The notes below the pieces were generated by a model. It saw nothing but the letters and a program-made list of their open reading frames with translations, did not search any database and had not been told where the DNA came from. Positions 10,985-19,717 of a stretch of DNA of 46,846 bases are shown piece after piece. The stretch is from Rhizorhabdus sp. (lineage in GTDB: Bacteria > Pseudomonadota > Alphaproteobacteria > Sphingomonadales > Sphingomonadaceae), in the NCBI RefSeq assembly GCF_018006725.1, contig NZ_JAGMXV010000012.1:1-46846 (forward strand). The letters are read 5' to 3'. The number at the start of each line of letters is the position of its first letter. Positions within the stretch are counted from its first letter, which is position 1. The position numbers and the translations under genes are program-made.

Positions 10985-12015
10985 CGGGCCTCTCCCAGCG
11001 CGGTCTCGCGCGCACGGCGGCGATAGGATTCGGCATAGGCGGAAGACCGCGCGCGCAGGATCGGATCGTCGCTGGCCGCGATTCCGTCTGGCAGGACGAG
11101 CGGGTCGAAGGTCAGCCCGTTGCACGCACCGCCTGCCTGCGGACGCATAGCGGTGATGCTCAGCACGCCCGCCGACAGCTCCTGCCGGCCTGCGGTCCAG
11201 GGCTTGGTCGCATCGTCGGGATCGTCGCCCGCACCCGCAAAGGTAAAGACCAGGTCGAACTCGACAGGTCCCCGCGCCAGCCGTGCAGCAAGCTCTTTCT
11301 GCAGCGCCAGCGGTTCGTCGCTCTCCTGCATGGGAAGCGCGGCCGCTTTCGGCACCGCCGTCCACCGCACCGCACGTCGGCTGCCGTCGGGTGCGACCAG
11401 ATAGAAGGCGTTGATGCTGTTGTAGCGTTCGGTCGCCCAACTGCTGCTCGTCTTGTAGGCGGCTTGCCAGCTGCGGAAGGGCGCGCTTTCGGGATGCGCC
11501 GCGAAGAAGGCGGCGATGCGCGCCGGATCCGGCTTGCCCGTCGCCGGGTCCGGCTTCATCGCGCCCATCTGGTCGAAAAAGGCCTGCGGGGTTCCTACCG
11601 CCAGGACTGGCGGCGTGTTCATCGCCGAGCGCCATTGCTGCCCATCGGACTGCGCGAGCATGAAGGCGAGGCTGCGGACCGACGCCTTGAGGTCGGGCGC
11701 GGTCGGGTTGCCGCCGCCTAAGGAGAAGCGACCGATCAGCGGCGTCGAGCCCCGCGCGAACAGCGGCGAACGGCTATAGGGCGCCAACGCCCCCGAGGCC
11801 TGGAAGCTGCCCGACAGGCAGACGCCCTTGGCATGGGCGCGGCGGAAGCCGGCGAAGACCTTCTCCCCCTGCATCCGGTCGATGAACTTCTGCGTCGTCA
11901 GCCCGCGCCCGCCGAGGCGGCCCGACGCCCAGAGAAAGGACGCCAGCAGCAGCAGAATGAGGCCGAAGATCGCGGCCAGCCGCCCCACCGTGGCCTTTTC
12001 CCTGGATGTCGTCAT
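10981..12015 (-). CDS. Membrane-anchored catalase-family peroxidase
   Basis: A 344-residue heme protein of the small catalase-related peroxidase group (SrpA-like). One hydrophobic helix (about residues 12-31) would anchor it, with the enzyme in the periplasm. The core shows RRAHAKGVCLSGSF, which holds the likely catalytic histidine, the conserved IGRFSLGGGNP, and at the C-terminus RARSSAYAESYRRR, which holds the probable heme-ligand tyrosine. Classical catalases are 480 residues or longer, so this is the minimal form. It lies 10 bases after the dehydrogenase gene and overlaps cytochrome b561 by four bases. Confidence 0.87.
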   Translation of the reverse strand: MTTSREKATVGRLAAIFGLILLLLASFLWASGRLGGRGLTTQKFIDRMQGEKVFAGFRRAHAKGVCLSGSFQASGALAPYSRSPLFARGSTPLIGRFSLGGGNPTAPDLKASVRSLAFMLAQSDGQQWRSAMNTPPVLAVGTPQAFFDQMGAMKPDPATGKPDPARIAAFFAAHPESAPFRSWQAAYKTSSSWATERYNSINAFYLVAPDGSRRAVRWTAVPKAAALPMQESDEPLALQKELAARLARGPVEFDLVFTFAGAGDDPDDATKPWTAGRQELSAGVLSITAMRPQAGGACNGLTFDPLVLPDGIAASDDPILRARSSAYAESYRRRARETALGEAR

Positions 12016-12025
12016 GCTGCAGTCC

Positions 12026-13153
12026 TTAGCCGCGGCTCGGATCGATCAGATATTTCTCGCCGGTCGCCTTGCGCTCATAGGCACGCAAAATGTCGGGATC
12101 GAGCGCCTCGGCGAGGCTGATCGTGCGGGTGTAGCCGCTGGCGAAGGTCGTCGTCAGCTCGTCGACGACGCGCTGGCGCAGGCGGTTGGCCACCTCGACG
12201 CCCGCCTTGCGCAGGAAGGGCATCAGCAGCCAGGCCGACACGCCCCACTGGAAGCCGAAGGCGAGCCGGTTGAGCGTCGTCGGGCTCTGGTCGAGCGCGC
12301 CATAGAGGTACATCTGCTTGAACACGTCCGATCCATAGCGGTTATACCCGCCGGAGCGCGCATTGGCCGCCTGCTCCATCGCGGTGAGGATGTCGCTGGC
12401 GAGGCGTCCGCCGCCGATCGCATCGAAGCCGACCGTCGCCTCAGTCTCGCTGATCGCCGCCAGCAGTTGCTTCTGGAAATCGGGCGCGCGGCTGTCGAGG
12501 ACATAGGTTGCGCCGATGTTGCGCAGGATCGCCGCCTGCTCCTCCGAACGGACGATGTTCACCAGCGGGATGCCGTCGGCGAGGCAGATTTTCTGCAGCA
12601 TCTGGCCAAGGTTCGACGCTGCCGCCGTATGGACGATCGCCTTGTGCCCCTCGCTGCGCGCGGTCTCGACGAAGCCGAGCGCGGTCAGCGGGTTGACGAA
12701 CATCGCCGCGCCATCAGCCGCTGTCGCGCCATCGGGAAGCGCCAGCACCTCGCTTGCCTTCAGCTTGCGATAATCGGCATACATGCCGCCGCCGAAGGCG
12801 CCGACTTTTCGGCCTTCGAGCGCCTTGGCCGAAGCGCCCGCCGCAACCACCGTGCCCGCACCTTCATTGCCCACCGGCAGTGACTGGCCGACCCGCGCGG
12901 CGACCGCACGCAGCCGTTCCTTCGGAACGTCGAACGCCAGGGAGGGGCGATCGGTGCTGCCCTCGCTGCGGATCGAGGACAGGTCGGCCGGACCGACGAG
13001 TAGCCCCAGGTCGGACGGATTGATCGGCGCCGCCTCTACCCGCACGATGATTTCGTCGTCCGCCGGCGGATCGAGCGTGACCTCCTCCAGCGTCAGCCGC
13101 AGCGTGCCGTCCTCGGCGACGTTCGAGCGAAGTTCGCGTCCGGTGAAACTCAT
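12026..13153 (-). CDS. Zinc-binding dehydrogenase / quinone oxidoreductase-like
   Basis: A 375-residue medium-chain dehydrogenase/reductase. The N-terminal GroES-like half has VEAAPINPSDLGLLVG and GNEGAGTVVAAG. The Rossmann half starts near AIVHTAAASNLGQMLQKI. The zinc-binding cysteines of true alcohol dehydrogenases are not evident, so a quinone or enoyl reductase using NADPH is more likely. ATG 13153 is preferred to ATG 13159 because AGGAG lies seven bases before the former and only one before the latter. It sits in line with YgfZ, the peroxidase and cytochrome b561. Confidence 0.85.
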   Translation of the reverse strand: MSFTGRELRSNVAEDGTLRLTLEEVTLDPPADDEIIVRVEAAPINPSDLGLLVGPADLSSIRSEGSTDRPSLAFDVPKERLRAVAARVGQSLPVGNEGAGTVVAAGASAKALEGRKVGAFGGGMYADYRKLKASEVLALPDGATAADGAAMFVNPLTALGFVETARSEGHKAIVHTAAASNLGQMLQKICLADGIPLVNIVRSEEQAAILRNIGATYVLDSRAPDFQKQLLAAISETEATVGFDAIGGGRLASDILTAMEQAANARSGGYNRYGSDVFKQMYLYGALDQSPTTLNRLAFGFQWGVSAWLLMPFLRKAGVEVANRLRQRVVDELTTTFASGYTRTISLAEALDPDILRAYERKATGEKYLIDPSRG

Positions 13154-13204
13154 CGTCATTCTCCTTAGCGGCGGCCGCATCAAGCGCGGCACCGTCCGTA
13201 ATCC

Positions 13205-13885
13205 TCAGGCGCTCTGGCCCGCCTCGACCGTCATCCAGACGGGTATGAGGGCAGGGTCGAGCCCATCCATCTGGCGGCGCTCGACGCTGCCGTCGGGCAG
13301 CACGACGAGCCGGCGGTTGACCTTGTTCCGCCAGTTCATCCGCGCGGTATTTTCCTGGCCGACATAGCAGCCCTTGGTGAAGCTCACCCCATTGAGCAGA
13401 TCGGCATTGCATTCGAGCCACAGCGTCTTGTCGGAGCCGAGCTCGGCCACGCCTTCCGCGACGCCCAGTGCCTTGCGATGCGCGTGCCAGCCCTGCGCCG
13501 CGCCGTCGGCAGGCGCGAGCCAGCGGCGGCCGAGCGCAGCCAGCCGGGGATCGGCTACGCCCTCCGTTCCCGTCGGCGACCAGTGAACCGCCAGCGTCTC
13601 GTCGCGTGCAATCGTGATCGGCTTGCGCAGACGGTAGAGCGTCAACCGCCGGACCAGCGCCTCCGCCTGCTCCGCCTCGCAGTCGATCAGCAGATCCTCT
13701 TCGGCACCCGCCGGATCGGCCCAGACGATGAAGTCGAACAGCGCCTTGCCCTGCGGCGTCAGCAGGCCGGCCCAGACCGGCAGCGGGCCGGCGACGTCGT
13801 TGGTGACGAGGCCCTGGAGAAAGTCGCGAACGCCCAGTCCGGAAAGACGGATCACGGCGCGGTCGATGAGGGTGGTATCGGACAT
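13205..13885 (-). CDS. ygfZ: YgfZ-type folate-binding protein
   Basis: A 226-residue protein related to the T-protein of glycine cleavage. It uses tetrahydrofolate to support the repair or assembly of certain iron-sulfur enzymes, including the tRNA thiolase MiaB. The family signature KGCYVGQE is intact in SFTKGCYVGQENTARM, with its essential cysteine. The start MSDTTLIDRAVI at 13885 fits the family; the frame extends further upstream without conservation. It is divergent from the dihydroorotase gene (103 bases between), and the dehydrogenase follows 51 bases downstream. Confidence 0.9.
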   Translation of the reverse strand: MSDTTLIDRAVIRLSGLGVRDFLQGLVTNDVAGPLPVWAGLLTPQGKALFDFIVWADPAGAEEDLLIDCEAEQAEALVRRLTLYRLRKPITIARDETLAVHWSPTGTEGVADPRLAALGRRWLAPADGAAQGWHAHRKALGVAEGVAELGSDKTLWLECNADLLNGVSFTKGCYVGQENTARMNWRNKVNRRLVVLPDGSVERRQMDGLDPALIPVWMTVEAGQSA

Positions 13886-13988
13886 GCGCAGAAGGTAGGA
13901 GCATCTCCGCCGGAAGTTAACCCGTGCCGACGCGGAGAGAGTGCCGATCGCGACACCGCCTCCGACGGCGCAACGATGGTGGCTGCAC

Positions 13989-15311
13989 ATGACCTATGAC
14001 CTGATCCTCAAGAACGGAACGGTATGGACCGTCGGTGGGCCGATCGCGGCCGACGTCGGCGTGAAGGACGGCCGCATTGCGGGCATCGGCGTGACGGGCG
14101 ATGCAGGCGAGACGATCGACTGCGCCGGGCTCGACGTGCTGCCGGGCGTGATCGACAGCCAAGTCCACTTCCGCGAGCCCGGTCTGGAGACGAAGGAAGA
14201 TCTGGAGAGCGGCAGCCGCTCGGCGGTTCTCGGCGGGGTCACCGCCGTGTTCGAGATGCCGAACACCAAGCCAAACACCGATTCGGCCGAAGCCGTCGCC
14301 GACAAGCTCGCCCGCGCTCACCACCGCATGTGGTGCGACCATGCCTTCTATGTCGGCGCCACGACGGCCAATGCCGAAGCGCTCGCCGAGCTGGAGCGCC
14401 TGCCAGGCACCGCGGGGGTCAAGATCTTCATGGGCTCGTCGACCGGCAGCCTGCTCGTCGCCGAGGACGAGCATCTGGCGCGCGTGCTCCGCTCGGGCAG
14501 CCGCCGGGTCGCGATCCATGCCGAAGACGAGCAGCGCATGATCGCGCGCGAAGGCGAGCGGGTCGAAGGCGACCCGTCGAGCCACCCGGTGTGGCGCGAC
14601 GACGAAAGCGCCATCCTCGCGACGCGCCGCATCCTGCGCATCGCGCGCGAGACCGGCCGGCGCATCCACATCCTGCACATCACCACGCCCGACGAACTGG
14701 CGCTGATTGCGCAGAACAAGGACATCGCGACTTGCGAGGTGACCCCGCAGCACCTGACGCTGGCCGGCGAGGAGGCCTATCCGCGCCTCGGCACCTATGC
14801 GCAGATGAACCCGCCGATCCGCTCGGGCGCGCATCGCGACGGGCTGTGGCACTATCTGCGCCAGGGCGTGCCCGACGTGCTGGGATCGGACCATGCGCCG
14901 CACACGATCGAGGAAAAGGCCCGAACCTATCCCGCCACGCCGAGCGGCATGCCCGGCGTGCAGACGCTGCTGCCGCTGATGCTCAACCATGTCGCCGAGG
15001 GACGCCTCACGCTCCAGCATCTGATCGAGCTGACCTCGGCCGGACCGCAGCGCGTGTTCGGCTTGCGCAACAAGGGACGCATAGCGCTCGGCTATGACGC
15101 TGATTTCACCATCGTCGACCTGAAAGCGCGCTGGACGATCGAGGAAAGCTGGCTGGCCTCGCGCTGCGGCTGGTCGCCTTTCACCGGTATGGCACTGACC
15201 GGCAAGCCGCTGGGCACGATCATCCGCGGCCATCGCGTGATGTGGGAGGGCAGCTTAGCCGCTTCGGCAATCGGGGAGCCCGTCCGTTTCGCCAGCGTGC
15301 CACTGGCCTGA
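13989..15311 (+). CDS. Dihydroorotase-type cyclic amidohydrolase
   Basis: A 440-residue metal-dependent amidohydrolase of the dihydroorotase/hydantoinase group, usually annotated as the pyrimidine enzyme PyrC. Seen: DSQVHFREPG, GVKIFMGSS (site of the carboxylated lysine), AIHAEDE, HILHITT and VLGSDHAPHT. The first metal-binding motif is normally H-x-H-x-R; here it reads Q-V-H-F-R, so one usual zinc ligand is a glutamine. I recall this variant as common in alphaproteobacterial relatives. ATG 13989 (MTYDLILKNG) is the start; the upstream extension to 13941 has no family similarity. Confidence 0.88.
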   Translation: MTYDLILKNGTVWTVGGPIAADVGVKDGRIAGIGVTGDAGETIDCAGLDVLPGVIDSQVHFREPGLETKEDLESGSRSAVLGGVTAVFEMPNTKPNTDSAEAVADKLARAHHRMWCDHAFYVGATTANAEALAELERLPGTAGVKIFMGSSTGSLLVAEDEHLARVLRSGSRRVAIHAEDEQRMIAREGERVEGDPSSHPVWRDDESAILATRRILRIARETGRRIHILHITTPDELALIAQNKDIATCEVTPQHLTLAGEEAYPRLGTYAQMNPPIRSGAHRDGLWHYLRQGVPDVLGSDHAPHTIEEKARTYPATPSGMPGVQTLLPLMLNHVAEGRLTLQHLIELTSAGPQRVFGLRNKGRIALGYDADFTIVDLKARWTIEESWLASRCGWSPFTGMALTGKPLGTIIRGHRVMWEGSLAASAIGEPVRFASVPLA

Positions 15312-15356
15312 TCGGACGATTCGCAAGGTGCCGCTACGGCACGCTTGCGGCCGATC
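15310..15356 (+). repeat. Long stem-loop after the dihydroorotase gene
   Basis: Three nested pairs are seen: GATCGG/CCGATC (outer), CGCAAG/CTTGCG (middle) and TGCCG/CGGCA (inner, around CTA). There is no T-run, so it is a weak terminator at best. The inner part reads GTGCCG-CTA-CGGCAC and resembles a palindrome at 45128. The rest of the gap up to 15510 shows nothing clear except a GGGG run just before the next start. Confidence 0.6.
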
Positions 15357-15510
15357 GTTGCGCTGCCGTGCTACTGCCTGTGGATAAGATGCAGGTCACC
15401 GCTCGACGCAAACGACTCGCCGAATATGAGCGCGGGCTGAACCGTGATGGTCTTTCCTAACGCCGTCTGTGCTGCCAGTCACAGGCTACGGGACGGGTTG
15501 GGGAATCCAA

Positions 15511-16026
15511 ATGACCAGAACGATGCGCGCAATGATTGGTTCCATGCTGCTTGCCTGCATGGTGATCGCGCCGACCGCTGCTCAGGCCCAGACCATCCAG
15601 TGCGCGCCCTTTGCCCGCATGTTCTCCGGCATTCAGCTGTTCGGCGCGGCCGCCAGCTGGTGGAACCAGGCGGTCGGCAAATATCTGCGCGGATCGACTC
15701 CGCAGACCGGCGCTGTCATGGTGTTCAAGGCGATCGGTTCGATGCGCTCGGGCCACGTCGCCACGGTGACGAAGGTCGTGAGCGACCGCGTGATCAAGAT
15801 CACCCACGCCAACTGGTCGGTCATCAACGGCCGCCGCGGTCAGGTCGAGCGCGACGTGACCGTCGTCGACGCCTCGCCGTCCAACGACTGGAGCCAGGTC
15901 AAGGTCTGGTTCGCACCGATCGGCAAGGTCGGCAACACCGCCTATCCGGTCAACGGCTTCATCTACAAGGACGGCGCCAAGTCGACCGCCGCCGCCGTCC
16001 AGGCCGTGCAGGGCGCCGAAGGCTGA
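15511..16026 (+). CDS. Secreted CHAP-domain amidase/peptidase
   Basis: A 171-residue exported protein. A signal peptide with a hydrophobic core ends at about TAAQA (residues 22-26). The CHAP fold follows: catalytic Cys31 in TIQCAPFAR, the histidine in SGHVATV, and THANWSVINGRRGQVERDV. CHAP enzymes cut peptidoglycan cross-bridges or related amides. A single domain with no wall-binding module suggests a periplasmic remodelling role. ATG 15511 is chosen because the signal peptide then starts properly and GGGG precedes it. It is convergent with the HAD gene. Confidence 0.87.
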   Translation: MTRTMRAMIGSMLLACMVIAPTAAQAQTIQCAPFARMFSGIQLFGAAASWWNQAVGKYLRGSTPQTGAVMVFKAIGSMRSGHVATVTKVVSDRVIKITHANWSVINGRRGQVERDVTVVDASPSNDWSQVKVWFAPIGKVGNTAYPVNGFIYKDGAKSTAAAVQAVQGAEG

Positions 16027-16034
16027 CCCTCTTC

Positions 16035-16052
16035 CCGGCGCCTAAGCGCCGG
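16035..16052. terminator. Short GC hairpin between convergent genes
   Basis: CCGGCGC and GCGCCGG pair around CTAA, eight bases after the CHAP stop and 14 before the HAD stop. There is no T-run; it probably serves as a weak bidirectional terminator. Confidence 0.5.
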
Positions 16053-16066
16053 TAGGATTGCCCGTC

Positions 16067-16738
16067 TCAATTCCAGTCGACGATCGTCCAGCCGCGACGG
16101 CGCGCTTCTTCGCGCAGCCCGGCATGGGGGTTGGACGCGATCGCCTCGTCCGCCCATTCGAGCACCGGCACGTCGGAGATGTGATCCGAATAGAAGCGGA
16201 TGCGGCATGCCTCGCGATCGAGCTTCTGCAGCCCCATCCACGCCTGGATCATCCGCAGCTTGGCCGGGCCATAGCAATTTTCGCCATCGACCTTGTGGCT
16301 GACATAATCGTCGATGCCCTTGATCGCACCTGTTGCGATGACGTCGTCCATGCCCAGCCGGCGGGCGATCGGGTCGACCCAGATGCGCGAAGAGGCCGTC
16401 GCCAACACCAGCCGGCGACCGGCGGCGCGGTTCTCGGCGAGACTCTCCAATGCACCGGCCCGGACATTGTGTTTCAGGATATGGTCGGCGAAGCTCTCCG
16501 CGATCGGCGTCAGCCGGTCGGCATGGATGCGACGCCCGATCAGCATGGCCTGATTGAGTTCCTTGACCCGCTTGCGCTCGATCAGCTTGCACACATAAGC
16601 CAGCATTACCCCGGCAGCGAAGGGGACGAAGACGAGGCGCCAGGGCGCCAGCCGCATCGCCGCATGGATCATGAAGGGGGTGAAGGTTCCGGTCCGGGTG
16701 ATCGTCCGGTCCATGTCGTAGATCGCAAGTTCGGTCAT
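16067..16738 (-). CDS. HAD-superfamily IB hydrolase
   Basis: A 223-residue phosphatase-like protein. Motif I is IYDMDRTIT (nucleophile D8, acid D10). Motif II is VLATASSRIW, and motif IV is FYSDHISDVPVL. This subgroup includes phosphoserine phosphatase-like and lysophosphatidate phosphatase-like enzymes. A hydrophobic stretch at about residues 29-50 (APWRLVFVPFAAGVML) is typical of this class and may contact the membrane. The substrate is unknown. It lacks a ribosome-binding site; CTATAG lies nine bases upstream of the start. Confidence 0.85.
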   Translation of the reverse strand: MTELAIYDMDRTITRTGTFTPFMIHAAMRLAPWRLVFVPFAAGVMLAYVCKLIERKRVKELNQAMLIGRRIHADRLTPIAESFADHILKHNVRAGALESLAENRAAGRRLVLATASSRIWVDPIARRLGMDDVIATGAIKGIDDYVSHKVDGENCYGPAKLRMIQAWMGLQKLDREACRIRFYSDHISDVPVLEWADEAIASNPHAGLREEARRRGWTIVDWN

Positions 16739-16747
16739 CGGGACGCC

Positions 16748-16753
16748 CTATAG
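16748..16753 (-). promoter_or_regulatory. Possible -10 element for near-leaderless HAD gene
   Basis: CTATAG lies nine bases before the start on the minus strand, with TTTGTT 16 bases further upstream as a weak -35. No Shine-Dalgarno lies between. This matches the layout at 3716, 6521 and 7692. Confidence 0.4.
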
Positions 16754-16842
16754 GCAAATATCGGCAAGGAACAAATCGCCGGGCGGCTCATTTCATTACG
16801 GATGCTTGCCGATCTCCGGTCTTTGCGCCACTCCTGGATCCG

Positions 16843-17940
16843 ATGAACGCTCCCGCCGATTTTCAGTTCGATCAGGGCACCTTGCGCTTTTCCGGTGAGC
16901 TGACGCTCGCGCGGATCGGGGATCTGTCGCGCCGGCTGTCGGCGCTCGACGCCAGCCCCGAAGAGATCGACCTCAAGGATGTCGACCGGATGGACACGGT
17001 CGGAGCCTGGCTCGTCCATAGGATCGTGCGGCGCTGCGACGCGCGCGTCATCGGCGCCGATGACGAGGTCTGCCAACTGCTCGAGCAGCTCGCCGCCGCC
17101 GACAAACCGCTCAAGATCCGGCCGGACTCGAGCCCCCCGTTCGTCCGCGTGCTGCGCGAGATCGGCGATGCGGTCTATGCGTCTTTCGACTCGCTGCGTG
17201 GCCTGGTCGGCTTCTTCGGCGCGACGATGATCGGCCTGTGGAGCCTGATCACGCATCCGCGCAGCTTCCGCTACAACGCCATGGCTCGACAGTTCGAGGT
17301 GGTCGGCGTCAAGGCGCTGGCGATCGTGGGGCTGATGAGCTTCCTGATCGGCATCGTCATCGCCCAGCAGGGGGCGGTGCAGCTCCGCCAGTTCGGCGCG
17401 GAGGTGTTCGCGGTCAATCTGATCGGCCGCATAACTCTGCGCGAACTCGGCGTTCTGATGACTGCGATCATGGTCGCGGGCCGGTCGGGCAGCGCCTTCG
17501 CCGCTCAACTCGGTTCGATGAAGCTCGCCGAGGAGATCGACGCGATGCGGACGATCGGCGTTTCTCCGATGGAAGCGCTGATCCTGCCGCGAGTGCTCTC
17601 GACCGTCATCCTCATGCCGCTGCTCGGTTTCTATGCTGCGGTCGTCGCGATCATCGGCGGCGGCATTTTCTGCTGGATCGACCTCGACATACCGCCGGTC
17701 ACCTTCATCCAGCGCATCCGCGAGGTGGTGCCAATGACCGACCTTTGGGTCGGCCTGATCAAGGCACCGGTGTTCGGCCTGCTGATCGCCATGTGCGGCT
17801 GCTATCAGGGCATGCAGGTGAAGGGCAATGCGGAAGAAGTCGGCCTGCGTACGACCGCTTCCGTGGTGCAGGCCATCTTCCTCGTGATCGTCCTCGACGC
17901 GGTGTTCGCCGTGTTCTTCAGCTCGATCGGGTGGATCTGA
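16843..17940 (+). CDS. mlaE: MlaE-type lipid-transport permease with fused STAS domain
   Basis: A 365-residue inner-membrane permease of the Mla/MCE phospholipid transporter, which moves lipids between the inner and outer membranes. Residues 1 to about 100 form a STAS-like domain (LDASPEEIDLKDVDRMDTVGAW), the counterpart of the separate MlaB protein of E. coli. The permease part has the conserved RSGSAFAAQLGSMKLAEEIDAM loop region and about five helices. Its stop shares one base with the next start (TGATG). The fusion explains why no mlaB gene is present. Confidence 0.93.
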   Translation: MNAPADFQFDQGTLRFSGELTLARIGDLSRRLSALDASPEEIDLKDVDRMDTVGAWLVHRIVRRCDARVIGADDEVCQLLEQLAAADKPLKIRPDSSPPFVRVLREIGDAVYASFDSLRGLVGFFGATMIGLWSLITHPRSFRYNAMARQFEVVGVKALAIVGLMSFLIGIVIAQQGAVQLRQFGAEVFAVNLIGRITLRELGVLMTAIMVAGRSGSAFAAQLGSMKLAEEIDAMRTIGVSPMEALILPRVLSTVILMPLLGFYAAVVAIIGGGIFCWIDLDIPPVTFIQRIREVVPMTDLWVGLIKAPVFGLLIAMCGCYQGMQVKGNAEEVGLRTTASVVQAIFLVIVLDAVFAVFFSSIGWI

Positions 17941-18758
17941 TGGCGCGGCTGAACGTCCATGACGGCGATACCGTCATCCGGGTGCAGGGCCTTCGTAACG
18001 CCTTTGCCGACCAGGTCGTCCATGATGGCCTCGATCTCGACGTCCGGCGCGGCGAGATCCTCGGCGTGGTCGGCGGATCGGGCACCGGCAAATCGGTGCT
18101 GATGCGCTCGATCATCGGCTTGCAACGCCCCGAAACCGGAACGGTCGAGGTGTTCGGCGAGCCGATGATCGATCGGGACGAGAGCGAGGCCAAGCAGGTT
18201 CGCAGCCGTTGGGGCGTGCTGTTCCAGGGCGGTGCGCTGTTCTCGACACTGACCGTGGCGGAGAATGTCCAGGTTCCGATCCGCGAATATTATCCGCGGC
18301 TCGATCCGGTGCTGCTCGACGAGATCGCCGCCTATAAGGTCGCCATGTCCGGCCTGCCGGCCGAAGCGGGGCCCAAATATCCGTCCGAACTGTCGGGCGG
18401 CATGAAGAAGCGCGCAGGCCTCGCGCGGGCGCTGGCTCTCGACCCGCAATTGCTGTTCCTCGACGAGCCGACGGCCGGGCTCGACCCGATCGGCGCCGCC
18501 GCTTTCGATGAACTGATCCGGTCGCTGCAGAAGACGCTGGGTCTGACCGTCTTCCTGATCACCCACGACCTCGACACGCTGCACGCGATCTGCGACCGCG
18601 TCGCGGTGCTGGCGGACAAGCGCGTGATCGCGGTTGGAACGATCCCGGAACTATTGGCGTTGGACCATCCGTGGATTCAGGAATATTTCAACGGCCCGCG
18701 TGGGCGAGTGGCGGCCGATGCCGCCGAACGGGCGGCTGCGAAGGGCGCCGGGGAATGA
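17940..18758 (+). CDS. mlaF: MlaF-type ABC transporter ATPase
   Basis: A 272-residue ATPase that powers the MlaE permease. Walker A is GGSGTGKSVL, the signature is LSGGMKKRAGLARALA, and Walker B is LLFLDEPTAGLDPIGA. The His switch is in LITHDLDT. The signature with MKKRA rather than QQQRV is typical of Mla/MCE ATPases. The start ATG overlaps the mlaE stop by one base, so the subunits are coupled; mlaD follows after seven bases. Confidence 0.95.
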   Translation: MARLNVHDGDTVIRVQGLRNAFADQVVHDGLDLDVRRGEILGVVGGSGTGKSVLMRSIIGLQRPETGTVEVFGEPMIDRDESEAKQVRSRWGVLFQGGALFSTLTVAENVQVPIREYYPRLDPVLLDEIAAYKVAMSGLPAEAGPKYPSELSGGMKKRAGLARALALDPQLLFLDEPTAGLDPIGAAAFDELIRSLQKTLGLTVFLITHDLDTLHAICDRVAVLADKRVIAVGTIPELLALDHPWIQEYFNGPRGRVAADAAERAAAKGAGE

Positions 18759-18765
18759 GGGACTG

Positions 18766-19713
18766 ATGGAAACCCGGTCTAATCATGTGCTCGTCGGCGG
18801 GGTCGTTCTGGCCCTGCTTGTCGCTTTGCTGGCGTTCATCGTCTGGCTCGCCGGGTTCAACACCGTCAGCATCCAGCGTTACGACATCTTCTTCAAGACC
18901 TCGGTCGACGGGCTTGCCAAGGGGTCGCCGGTCAATTTCTCGGGCGTGCCTGTGGGCAAGGTCGAAGAAATCAAGCTGATGCCCGAGAGCCCCGAATTCG
19001 TCCGCGTACGCATTGCCGTCGAGAAGGACTCGCCGATCCTCCAGGGCACGACCGCCACGATCGCGGGTGTCGGGTTCACGGGCGTGAGCCAGGTCAATCT
19101 GGACGGCGCGGTCAAGAACGCCCCGCCGATCACCGAGGCAGGGCCTTATGGCGTGCCGGTCATCCCGACCAAGCCGGGTGCGTTGGGCGAGTTGCTCAAT
19201 TCCGCGCCTGAACTTCTCCAGCGCATCTCGACGCTTACCGCGCGTCTGACCGAACTGCTCAACGACAAGAACCAGAAGTCGATCACCGGCATCCTCGCCA
19301 ATGTCGACCGGCTGTCGGGCGATCTGGCCGATCGCGGCCCGGAAATCGCGGCCGCCGTCGTTCAGCTCAAGACCACGATGGAGCAGGCGGGCCTCGCTGC
19401 CGAACGCGTCGGCGAACTCGCGCAGACCACCAATGGCGTGGTCCAGACCGATGTGCGTCCGGCGATGGCCAATCTGAACAAGGCGACCGCGTCCGCCCAG
19501 CACACGCTGGAGACGCTCGATGCCGCGATCACCGATGCACGGCCGGGCATCAAGGCCTTCTCGTCGGAGACGGTGCCGCAGATCAACCAGCTGGTGCGGA
19601 ACATCGCCGAGATGTCCGACTCGCTGAACGCCATTTCGTCGAAGCTCGATCGGGGCGGTGCCGGCGCCGTGCTGGGCGGATCGAAGCTTCCCGACTATAA
19701 GCCGAGGGATTGA
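18766..19713 (+). CDS. mlaD: MlaD-type MCE lipid-binding protein
   Basis: A 315-residue periplasmic protein anchored by one helix at about residues 8-30. The MCE domain follows (FFKTSVDGLAKGSPVNFSGVPVGKVEEI), then a long helical region with coiled-coil character up to the C-terminus. MlaD forms a hexameric ring on MlaE and carries phospholipid. It is longer than E. coli MlaD (about 183 residues), and the long tail resembles PqiB/Mce1-type needle proteins. It is third in the operon, with an A/G-rich GGAATGAGGG before the start. Confidence 0.93.
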   Translation: METRSNHVLVGGVVLALLVALLAFIVWLAGFNTVSIQRYDIFFKTSVDGLAKGSPVNFSGVPVGKVEEIKLMPESPEFVRVRIAVEKDSPILQGTTATIAGVGFTGVSQVNLDGAVKNAPPITEAGPYGVPVIPTKPGALGELLNSAPELLQRISTLTARLTELLNDKNQKSITGILANVDRLSGDLADRGPEIAAAVVQLKTTMEQAGLAAERVGELAQTTNGVVQTDVRPAMANLNKATASAQHTLETLDAAITDARPGIKAFSSETVPQINQLVRNIAEMSDSLNAISSKLDRGGAGAVLGGSKLPDYKPRD

Positions 19714-19717
19714 GGCC

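Noticed and set aside
11828-12883. 351-codon plus-strand frame opposite the catalase and dehydrogenase genes
   Set aside because: Antisense shadow of two well-supported genes; no recognisable domain.
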